Origin: Candidatus Cloacimonadota bacterium
Lineage (GTDB): Bacteria > Cloacimonadota > Cloacimonadia > Cloacimonadales > Cloacimonadaceae
NCBI GenBank assembly: GCA_020532545.1
Contig: JAJBAW010000014.1
Coordinates: 1 to 57,264, forward strand
Length of the DNA: 57,264 bases
Direction of reading: 5' to 3'
This document shows, piece after piece, positions 26,640 to 33,809 of this stretch. Position numbers and translations under genes: made by a program. Below the pieces are notes generated by a model. That model ran no database searches and had not been told where the DNA came from. It saw only the letters and a list, made by a program, of their open reading frames with translations. How positions within the stretch are numbered: position 1 is the stretch's first letter; every line of letters begins with the position of its first letter.

Positions 26640-29101
26640 ATCTTAGTTTTCCCTTGCTTTATTGGTTTGAGCAGTTTGGTGATAATGCCATACATATCAT
26701 TTGCTACCACTGGCTTGGCTATATATTCGTCCATTCCTGCGGCCAGGAATCTTTCCCGATCTCCCACCATGGCAGCCGCAGTGAAGGCCACGATAGGGGT
26801 ATGACGCAGCTTGTCTATTTCCATATCACGGATTTGTTGCGTGGCGGTGATGCCATCCATCACAGGCATCTGGATATCCATCAAGATCAAATCGTAAGCC
26901 TTTTTGCTATGCATTTTCAGCGCCTCAGCGCCGTCATTGGCAATATCTACTTTTAGTCCCCAGCTCTCCAATTGCATTTTGCTAACCATCTGATTTACAG
27001 GCTCATCTTCCACCAGCAGTATTCTGCCACTGATGGATTTGCCCACCAGATACTTGGGGTGTTTCAGCTCAGGAGCTTGCTCTGGCAATTCTTTGTAAAT
27101 GCTGAAAGGCAGGATGAAGAAGAAGCTGCTACCACTGCCGGGTTCGCTTTCGACCCAGATAAAGCCTTCCATGAGCTCCACCAAGCGCTTTACTATCGCC
27201 AGTCCCAGTCCGGTACCCTTGTATTGTGAACTGATGTAGCTCTCGCCCTGAGTGTAATTGTCAAAGATCTCTTTTTGCTTTTTGGGATCAATGCCGATAC
27301 CGGTATCTGAAATCTTGAAGAGGATGCGCAAATCTGTCTCAGAACGTGTATAAATCTCAGCATTCAGCGAGATCTGTCCTTGTTCGGTGAACTTTATGGC
27401 GTTCTGCAAAAGGTTGATCAGGACCTGCCTGAGCCTGAGCTGATCACCTTTGATGATATCCGGTATTTCCTTTTGAATCATAGCTTTGATGATCACGTTT
27501 TTCTGGGATACCTGCTGTTGAAATTGCCTGATCAAGTCATTGATGAGATAATGGGGATTAAAATCACTGAGGATAATGCCCATTTTGCCCGCTTCAATTT
27601 TGGAGAAATCCAGGATATCATTGATGATTTTCAGCAAGTTTCGTGAGGAGGAATACATGATGTCATAAATTTCTGCTTGCTTAGGGTCTGCATCCATCTG
27701 CATCAGCACTTGCAGAAAGCCGGTGATGCCATTGAGCGGCGTACGGATCTCATGACTCATATTGGCCAGAAAATGGCTTTTGGCAATATTGGCAGCCTTT
27801 GCTCTTTCTTTTTCTTCCAATAGCTGAAGTTCGCTTTTCTTCTGGTCTGTAATGTCAACAAGATAGCCATAAAAACAATCATCCCCGCCTTCTGCATTTT
27901 TCATAAACCGGAAATAATCCAATACCCAACGCGGCTCACCTTTTTTAGTAATGGTGCGATGGTACAAAATAGCATCTTCGCCCAGCTTAAGAGCATCGCT
28001 TTCATCAATCAGCTTCTGGCAGTCTTCAGCTAAGACGGTTTTCGTATAATCGCTGTCTTCAGCATACATTTCCTCAGGAGTGTAGCCCCATTGCCTGATG
28101 TTTTCAGAAATATACAGCACCTTCATCGGGTGATGGGTTACTTTGTACATGATCACCGGACCGTGGGTAAAGCTTTCTTTCCAAGCTGCTACTTCCGTAC
28201 TTGATATCGATAATTCTGCTGCTGTTTTAGCTGCTTGTGCCTTAAATATCTCAAGCTGTTTTTTATGCTTTCTATAGATCATTACAAAGATGTAAAGCAT
28301 GATCAACAGAGGGATGCAAGCTATCAAGGCGCCTAAGCGGACATATTTACCTGTTTTCAAACCCGGGTCCACATCTGTAAACCATTTATGCTGTAGTTTT
28401 TTTAGTGTGCCCTTGCGTTCTAATTCAGTTAAGGCGGTATCTACTTTTTGGATCAAATCTTCATCCAGAGAAGCAAAACAGTATTCGCGTTGCTGGATTC
28501 TTTGGGGCAGGACTTTGATATTTCGAAGGTTTTGATTCTTGATGATGTACATGCCCAGCATATAGTTTGCCACACAGGCATCAAAATCTCCATTATTCAA
28601 GAGCTTGAAAGCAATATCAGCAGAGGGAACCGGAGTTAAATCTCCTCTAAATCCCAAGTTATTTAGATAATCCTCTGCCACATCGCCCTGTTGGATTACC
28701 ACAGAGCTGTTTATGATGTCAACCTCGCTTGAGATAGCAGAATCCTCAGGGATAAAGATGGCCCGCCAAGTGACTGTATGTGCTCCTGTGAAATAGAACT
28801 CTTTGGCACGTTGCACCGAAAAAGCCATGCCCTGGACGATATCGATAGATCCATCTGCCAACCAGGATTGCACTAGCGCCCATTTGCCCAAACGAAATTC
28901 CGGTTCCATCCCGAGCATTCTGGTCACAATGCGACTAAGCTCCACGTTATACCCATCCGGCAAACCGTCTGCATTGATAAATTCATAAGGAGGATAGCCA
29001 GAATCTCCGCCAATAATGAGTTTGGCAGGTTTTGATTCTTCAGCAAAAAGGGAAAGACTGATAAAAAGTAGCAAAAAATTAAGCCAGGATCTCACCTTCA
29101 C
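26636..29101 (-). CDS. hybrid sensor histidine kinase with periplasmic SBP_bac_3 sensor
   Basis: 821 residues with a GTG start overlapping the photolyase stop (GTGA). A signal segment (1-20) precedes a type 3 solute-binding domain (about 25-245, IIGGDSGYPPYEF, WALVQSWLADGSIDIVQGM), one TM helix (about 253-275), a coiled linker and a PAS domain (about 305-415). The kinase core has HFLANMSHEIRTPLNG with H450, N-box LINLLQNAIKFTE, and G-boxes DTGIGIDP and GTGLGLAIVKRL. A receiver domain (about 690-805) carries phospho-acceptor D742 in LILMDIQMPVMDG. The layout is like BvgS/EvgS but without the HPt domain, so the phosphate must go to an HPt or regulator encoded elsewhere. The likely ligand is a small polar metabolite such as an amino acid. 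Confidence 0.93.
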   Translation of the reverse strand: MKVRSWLNFLLLFISLSLFAEESKPAKLIIGGDSGYPPYEFINADGLPDGYNVELSRIVTRMLGMEPEFRLGKWALVQSWLADGSIDIVQGMAFSVQRAKEFYFTGAHTVTWRAIFIPEDSAISSEVDIINSSVVIQQGDVAEDYLNNLGFRGDLTPVPSADIAFKLLNNGDFDACVANYMLGMYIIKNQNLRNIKVLPQRIQQREYCFASLDEDLIQKVDTALTELERKGTLKKLQHKWFTDVDPGLKTGKYVRLGALIACIPLLIMLYIFVMIYRKHKKQLEIFKAQAAKTAAELSISSTEVAAWKESFTHGPVIMYKVTHHPMKVLYISENIRQWGYTPEEMYAEDSDYTKTVLAEDCQKLIDESDALKLGEDAILYHRTITKKGEPRWVLDYFRFMKNAEGGDDCFYGYLVDITDQKKSELQLLEEKERAKAANIAKSHFLANMSHEIRTPLNGITGFLQVLMQMDADPKQAEIYDIMYSSSRNLLKIINDILDFSKIEAGKMGIILSDFNPHYLINDLIRQFQQQVSQKNVIIKAMIQKEIPDIIKGDQLRLRQVLINLLQNAIKFTEQGQISLNAEIYTRSETDLRILFKISDTGIGIDPKKQKEIFDNYTQGESYISSQYKGTGLGLAIVKRLVELMEGFIWVESEPGSGSSFFFILPFSIYKELPEQAPELKHPKYLVGKSISGRILLVEDEPVNQMVSKMQLESWGLKVDIANDGAEALKMHSKKAYDLILMDIQMPVMDGITATQQIRDMEIDKLRHTPIVAFTAAAMVGDRERFLAAGMDEYIAKPVVANDMYGIITKLLKPIKQGKTKI

Positions 29102-30540
29102 CTCGTTTGCGCATCTACCTTGGCAATGTATGCATTCATGTCAAACTTCCTTTTTAATCCAGCAGCATTCATATAACGGACCATCCCGAAAATTGGCCTT
29201 GTGCCCCAAGGGCGATCGTGCTTGCCAAAACACCAGGCTACACCGGCGTAGGCATTCGCATCCCGGCCATCAATCTCATATTTATTGTTGAGATATAGCA
29301 AAATCTCAAACGCTTCATCCACAGAGGGGCACCAACTCAGCAGGCGTTTTCCCCAATACATGCGCATATAGCCTTGCATCTTACCTGTGGACAGCATCTG
29401 CCTCTGAGCGGCATTCCAATATATGTCATTGGTCTCACCTTGCTCCAATCTGTCAAGCGAATACTGCTCCTCACGCTCATCCAGAAGGTGATCATTCAAG
29501 GTTTTCCGCGCCCAGGTCGGTAAGCATAAAACCGAATCATAATTAGGATTGTGATCACAAAAATTCATACTAAGCTCACGTCTTACAATGAGTTCTTCAG
29601 CGTAATCAGCCAGATTCAAGGACTTTCCCATTTGCTGTTTTTTACTAGTGATCAAGTGTGGTAAAGCTTCTACAGGGACTTGCCAGGCGTCAAAGATCTT
29701 GTGAATGATCTCCAAGGCGGATATCTGTCCAAAATGCAGATAAGGACTCAGCTCGCTGGCATAGTCTTTATCGGGATGGCTACGGTATTGAGCATAGCCC
29801 TGTAGTTTGTTTTGAATGAAGAAGCTTAGCTGTTCTTGGGCTTGATTATAGCCACCTGTCATGGAACTGATGCTTCCCGGGCTGGGTTGCAGCTTGAGTT
29901 CAGTGCGCACCCAATCCCAGAGTGCGTCGAGATCTTGCAGATCGTATGGGTAATGCGGGATACCCTGCAAATCCAAATCTTGGGTAGGCACATCATAGTG
30001 TACGGGGTCAGGATAAACCAACCAATCAGGCAATTTAGAAACAATTTTCCTACGCAAAGTAGCAGCGGAATACTCTTCTTTGTCCGAAGCCAGATGCACG
30101 GGAACTGTGGCCTCACTATCTAATTCGACAATTTCGGTGTCAGAGAGCAGTTTGCTGCTAAATACTTCGTTACGCAAAGCCTTTTGCCATCTCAGATAGC
30201 CATGATCAAGCACTAATAGCCGGGCTTTTTGACCAAGCTTGGGGATCAGATCATGAGGCTTTCCCAGCAGAATATGAAAGGGAATATTCTTGCTTGCAAG
30301 CCCCAATGCTATTTCTGGCAGAGCTTCGATCATGAAACGGTAATGCCGGATATTGGCCTCGGGAATCTCATCATTGATGACAAAACAGATTATCAGGCCT
30401 AGCTTCATACGCTGTGCTTCTGCCAAAGCGTAATCCAAGGCCGGGTTATAATGAATACGCTGGGCTTGCTGCATCCAATAAAGTACGTAGTTGCCGTTCG
30501 GGCTTTTAGCGATCTTCTGACGGATAATTCTTTCTTTCAT
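29098..30540 (-). CDS. phr: class II CPD photolyase
   Basis: About 480 residues from ATG 30540 (AAGG 9 bases upstream); an in-frame TTG at 30558 is less likely. The photolyase N-terminal Rossmann domain (YVLYWMQQAQRIHYNPALDYAL) is typical of class II enzymes. The FAD domain has SELSPYLHFGQISALEI, ELIVRRELSMNFCDHNPNYDS, MLSTGKMQGYMRMYWGKRLLSW and the diagnostic C-terminal WCFGKHDRPWGTRPIFG and RYMNAAGLKRKFD. The enzyme repairs UV cyclobutane dimers with blue light. It is the first gene of an operon with a hybrid kinase and udk. A light-dependent repair gene is unexpected if the organism lives in the dark. A TTGACA lies upstream (about 30620), but no good -10 box is seen. Confidence 0.93.
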   Translation of the reverse strand: MKERIIRQKIAKSPNGNYVLYWMQQAQRIHYNPALDYALAEAQRMKLGLIICFVINDEIPEANIRHYRFMIEALPEIALGLASKNIPFHILLGKPHDLIPKLGQKARLLVLDHGYLRWQKALRNEVFSSKLLSDTEIVELDSEATVPVHLASDKEEYSAATLRRKIVSKLPDWLVYPDPVHYDVPTQDLDLQGIPHYPYDLQDLDALWDWVRTELKLQPSPGSISSMTGGYNQAQEQLSFFIQNKLQGYAQYRSHPDKDYASELSPYLHFGQISALEIIHKIFDAWQVPVEALPHLITSKKQQMGKSLNLADYAEELIVRRELSMNFCDHNPNYDSVLCLPTWARKTLNDHLLDEREEQYSLDRLEQGETNDIYWNAAQRQMLSTGKMQGYMRMYWGKRLLSWCPSVDEAFEILLYLNNKYEIDGRDANAYAGVAWCFGKHDRPWGTRPIFGMVRYMNAAGLKRKFDMNAYIAKVDAQTR

Positions 30541-30747
30541 CTTTATGTACCTTCGCAAGTTTGCAAAATCAATTCCTTTTCACATTCAGCTCTTGCCTTA
30601 AATTGACAGAAAGCATGAAATTGTCAAGAAAAAGTGCCCTGTTTTTATCGCTATTTTTACAGTTTTGTCTATATCTTTCCATAAGGCGGAATTTGCTCGA
30701 AGGGACAAGCTGCTACGGTTCAGGTTTCTACGCACGCAAACGACTTT

Positions 30748-31794
30748 TTAATTAGCTGCTTGCGCTGCAATATTATTTGTGATTCCCTTCTTTAGATATT
30801 GCCGGATGGTGCCAAAATGCAAGTAAGACATCGCACGCGAACTCACTGTAAAGCAGTTATTCCAGCAGCCAGGACACTTGGCAAACTGCTCTTTGGCATC
30901 TTTCCATTTGTCACTAATAAAGATATCCTTGATTTCTTCGTGTAGCAGATTGCCCAGGGATTGATTCAGGCAAGTATATAGATCTCCATTCTCTTGAATA
31001 AAGAATTTACTGCCAAAAGTGGGGGAGATCATATAGGGGCATTGTTTTTTCTTTTGTTTCCTCCAGCCTTCATAATACCAAAGAGGAGTTTTCAGGTTTG
31101 GAGTCTGCTGAATGAGAGACAAAAGGTCTATCAGGTCATCATGGTTTTTTATCTTCAATTCGTCCAGCTCCCTGTGATTGTGTGAGCTATAGCGATACAC
31201 GTCAATATTCAGATCCCAGTCCAGATCTTTGACCCTCTGGATCATGTCTGGTATCTGCTGCAGATTGATCTGAGAGATCACCATGGTGGCGGTGGGACGA
31301 TAGGAATAATCTCCCTTTTCCCGGGCGTTATTGATCTTCTGCATCCCTCTTTCCACTATTTTCTGTACATCGGTGGCACCTCGCAATTTGTCTGCCATTT
31401 CCGCGAAGCCGTCGTAAGAGCTATTGATCCCAATATTGTATTTACAGGCCAGGTTTATCACTTTATCCTGATGAGCTTCAGCATAATACAGGTTTGTGAG
31501 CAGAGCAGTATTGGTGAATTCATATTTGGCCAAAAGGCGAAAGATCTCTTCCAGCTCTGGGTGGATCGCCGGCTCTCCTCCAGATAAACTAATCCGCTTG
31601 GTGCCATGCTGTTTGAGCTTTTTCAGGATGGTTTCAAAATGCCCCAGATCGATGAAAGAACCATCGGATTGGGCGGGAATGCCGCATTGCAGGCAGTTCT
31701 GTGTACAAAGTGAAGTAAGACGGATGGAGCAGAAATATAGTGAAGGTATCCTAAGCACGAATTTCTTCAGATGCCCCAACTCTATTGCTGCCAT
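30748..31794 (-). CDS. radical SAM protein with SPASM-like C-terminus
   Basis: 348 residues. The [4Fe-4S] motif C30-x3-C34-x2-C37 (CTQNCLQC) is followed by RISLSGGEPAIHPELEEIF, the SAM-binding GGEP. NIGINSSYDGFAEMADKLRGA then matches MoaA/PqqE-like enzymes. The C-terminal region carries CPYM, FIQENGDLYTCLNQ, LGNL and a CPGCWNNC cluster, as in SPASM or twitch-type auxiliary-cluster proteins. Such enzymes modify peptides or cofactors, but no precursor peptide gene is evident next to it, so the substrate is unknown. AGAGG lies 5 bases before the ATG. It is a single gene; a TTGACA at about 31885-31890 could be its -35 box but lacks a clear -10 box. Confidence 0.9.
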   Translation of the reverse strand: MAAIELGHLKKFVLRIPSLYFCSIRLTSLCTQNCLQCGIPAQSDGSFIDLGHFETILKKLKQHGTKRISLSGGEPAIHPELEEIFRLLAKYEFTNTALLTNLYYAEAHQDKVINLACKYNIGINSSYDGFAEMADKLRGATDVQKIVERGMQKINNAREKGDYSYRPTATMVISQINLQQIPDMIQRVKDLDWDLNIDVYRYSSHNHRELDELKIKNHDDLIDLLSLIQQTPNLKTPLWYYEGWRKQKKKQCPYMISPTFGSKFFIQENGDLYTCLNQSLGNLLHEEIKDIFISDKWKDAKEQFAKCPGCWNNCFTVSSRAMSYLHFGTIRQYLKKGITNNIAAQAAN

Positions 31795-31969
31795 ATTGGC
31801 CTCTTGGTCAGATTCATTGTTTGCTTCCTTTTCTTTAGCATACTGTTTCTATGTTTAGATCCACTATTGGAAGTGGGAGATAATTGTCAAGTGCAGCATA
31901 AGAAATTTGCCAATATTACGACTCTGCTTGAGATTTGCCCATGCATATTGCGGGAATTTGGCACAATGT

Positions 31970-32045
31970 AGGGGCGTTTGGCAAACGCCCAAAGCATCCC
32001 ATTGCCCGTAATACGTGCATTTGGGCTTTCACGGGACAAGCCCCT
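31970..32045. repeat. nested hairpin element (repeat-like)
   Basis: Three nested or adjacent pairings: AGGGGC (31970-31975) with GCCCCT (32040-32045); GGGCGTTTG with CAAACGCCC around a 1-base centre (31972-31990); GCCCAAA (31987-31993) with TTTGGGC (32020-32026). No other copy was found by eye in the window. It resembles intergenic palindromic repeats but could be a structured RNA. Confidence 0.5.
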
Positions 32046-32105
32046 CCCTTCTGAATATCGCTTGCGCTTGCCATGAAACTGAAGCAGTCAATGCAGTTTT
32101 AATGC

Positions 32106-32155
32106 GCTTTCGACTCGAGATGACTCGAATCTTTGAGTCATCTCGTGTCGAAAGC
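32106..32155. repeat. 21-base-arm inverted repeat
   Basis: The left arm (32106-32126, starting GCTTTCGACTCGAG) and right arm (32135-32155) pair over 21 bases with a single mismatch around an 8-base loop. No T-run follows on either side, so it is not a typical terminator. Confidence 0.75.
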
Positions 32156-32212
32156 ATGTTAAAATCAAATCAAACCGTAAAGTGCAAGTCCAGGATGTAA
32201 AAGGGGAATAAA

Positions 32213-32254
32213 ATAGCTAAAAGCGAAGAAGGTGACGGATGCGCCACCTTCTTC
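32213..32254 (-). terminator. terminator of the DUF5320 gene pair
   Basis: A perfect 10-base stem GAAGAAGGTG / CACCTTCTTC (32225-32234 and 32245-32254) is followed on the minus strand by GCTTTTAGCTATTTTATT. It lies about 50 bases beyond the stop of the second small gene. Confidence 0.7.
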
Positions 32255-32306
32255 TAATGCAAAACGGAGTATTTTGGAATGTCCGCTCGGCATTTCTTAA
32301 GTTATA

Positions 32307-32615
32307 TTATTTGCTTTCGTCTTTTGAAAGCTGCTCGTTCAGCCATTGAAGCTGTTTTTCAAGTTCATCTTTTTGAGCTACCATGTCATCTTTTGTGTAA
32401 GTGTACATTGGTTCGCGAGTGGCATAGCCAACTGGCGCAGCGCAGAAGTATCCACGATTACGAAAACCGTATCCACCACCGGCACCGGCACCGGGTCCGC
32501 GTCTGCGTCCCCCACCCAATCCACGTCTTTCTGTGGCATCGATTCTTCCGCAGGGGCCAAAGCCTCTTCCGCGGCGTCCATCGCCAAAGGGTCCTGTTCC
32601 ATCAAATCCAGGCAT
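32307..32615 (-). CDS. DUF5320 family small protein
   Basis: 102 residues. The family signature MPGFDGTGPFGDGRRGRGFG opens the protein, followed by a Gly/Arg-rich region (GGRRRGPGAGAGGGYGF) and a C-terminal helix with a heptad-like pattern (YTKDDMVAQKDELEKQLQWLNEQLSK), a likely coiled coil. The ATG has AAGGAGGTAGAA ahead. DUF5320 proteins are small and of unknown function, and are often encoded near metal/nitrogenase-cofactor-like (NifX/NafY, DUF134) genes; none of those are adjacent here. It lies 2 bases after its shorter paralogue and shares its promoter. Confidence 0.85.
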   Translation of the reverse strand: MPGFDGTGPFGDGRRGRGFGPCGRIDATERRGLGGGRRRGPGAGAGGGYGFRNRGYFCAAPVGYATREPMYTYTKDDMVAQKDELEKQLQWLNEQLSKDESK

Positions 32616-32617
32616 TT

Positions 32618-32824
32618 CTACCTCCTTTTGTTTGTATTTTTGTTGTTTATTAAATTTCTGAAGGTATCTGCCAAGAGCTTGATTCCTTCATTGGCAAAAC
32701 CGCTGTTATTAGTGTCATTTGTTTCCCGGATCGCATTTGTCGATCTACGGGATTTACGGCAATTCCCCATCCCTTTACCAGGGCGGCCATCACCGAAGGG
32801 TCCTGTTCCATCAAAACCAGGCAT
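32618..32824 (-). CDS. DUF5320-like small protein, short paralogue
   Basis: 68 residues with the same opening MPGFDGTGPFGDGRPGKGMG followed by a cysteine (GNCRKS). The remainder differs from the neighbour: no Gly/Arg block and no long coiled coil, but a basic tail (NLINNKNTNKRR). A strong AAAGGAGGCC site precedes the ATG. It is the first gene of the pair, about 113 bases downstream of the predicted transcription start. The identical first 14 residues show tandem duplication with divergence of the C-terminal half. Confidence 0.8.
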   Translation of the reverse strand: MPGFDGTGPFGDGRPGKGMGNCRKSRRSTNAIRETNDTNNSGFANEGIKLLADTFRNLINNKNTNKRR

Positions 32825-32930
32825 CTTGGCCTCCTTTAGTTTAGTTTAGTCGTGTTTTAATTTACAATGCACTCTATGGTTTTTGCTCAGCAAAACTGAG
32901 CTGTTTTAATGACTCTGTGACTCAGCCTTG

Positions 32931-32944
32931 TGAACATATGTTCA
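32931..32944. promoter_or_regulatory. palindromic operator at the DUF5320 promoter
   Basis: A perfect 14-base palindrome TGAACATATGTTCA abuts the -10 box and covers the expected transcription start. An extra half site makes GTTCA-7-TGAAC with the right arm (32940-32956). The TGAACA...TGTTCA pattern resembles ArsR/SmtB-family operators; the regulator is not encoded in this window as far as can be seen. Confidence 0.55.
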
Positions 32945-32972
32945 ATATGCCTGAACGTGCTTTTCCTGTCAA
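32944..32972 (-). promoter_or_regulatory. sigma-70-type promoter of the DUF5320 genes
   Basis: On the minus strand a perfect TTGACA (32967-32972) is followed after exactly 17 bases by CATATT (32944-32949), a 4-of-6 match to the -10 box. Transcription would start near 32937, inside the palindrome. Confidence 0.6.
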
Positions 32973-33809
32973 CTCTTTTTTTGGCAAATAAGCATCTGTC
33001 TTACAATATCCTTAAGATCAGGAGATTGTTTATCCTTGTATCAGTATGTATATTATATAGATAGCTATAGAATCTAAGTCAAGGAAAAGAAGTGCCAAAA
33101 CTTGATAACGGGTTGATATCCAAGCCTTGAATATCGGATTATTTCCGCTAAAAGCAGATAAATCTCAAATCTGGTCTACAGGATCCTGCTAACAAGGGAT
33201 AGGGGATTTTGAATCTAAAAGATTCTTTGTTCGGCGTTTTTACAAAAATGCTCACTACGCTAAAGCTGAATATCGGGATTTCGTTGCGAAGGCAAAGAAC
33301 CTACAGAAGCAGAGCATCCTGAGCCGAGTAACGCAGAGCAGCTAGCACTCCGATAAGGAGAGCTGTTTACGGTTAATGGGAGCAATCTTGCAAGGGCGTT
33401 CGGAAAATTGGACGACTGGCAGAATATTCCTTAGTGATCCCATAGAGAAAATCAAGCAAAACCAAGTAGATCAGATGAACAGGTAGCGCACTTGCGCGCA
33501 GCGGGTTGCAGCCTGTTCCCATAGCTCCACAGGGCTGCAAAACGGTAGCTGCTTAAAGAAAGAGCTTGACTGAAAATGCAAAAATTAAAAAACTTGTAAC
33601 AGCTTGTATGACCTTGAGATAAATTGCAAGAAGCGAGAACTTAAAATGTTCTCAAATAATCGTAAAACTATGACTTGGAATTTACACCAACCTTTGAGAT
33701 GTCACTAAACTTTGAGTAGTATAATCAAACATGTATGTAAACCTACAACTCAGTTTTGTATGGCCAATGGCCAAGAATAAAAGTAAGGAGAACAAAGAAA
33801 TGATCGACA
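32973..33809. other. long gene-free region
   Basis: About 840 bases with no supported gene on either strand. A long stem TTGCAGCCTGT / ACAGGGCTGCAA (33506-33516 and 33529-33540, one bulge) and a smaller CAGCT..CTCC-gataa-GGAGAGCTG fold near 33340-33366 are seen. No tRNA, known RNA family or transposase remnant was recognised. An unknown structured RNA or a decayed element is possible. Confidence 0.5.

Noticed and set aside
30600-30640. Promoter for the photolyase operon at a minus-strand TTGACA
   Set aside because: The -10 candidates (AATTTA at 17, TTTAAG at 19 bases) are too weak, so it is mentioned only in the gene entry.
32346-32849. Overlapping plus-strand frames across the DUF5320 genes
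   Set aside because: The minus-strand genes have strong ribosome sites, a shared family signature, a promoter and a terminator; the plus frames have none.
33300-33560. Possible group II intron or other catalytic RNA in the gene-free stretch
   Set aside because: Some stems recall intron domains, but no domain V consensus or reverse transcriptase is present.
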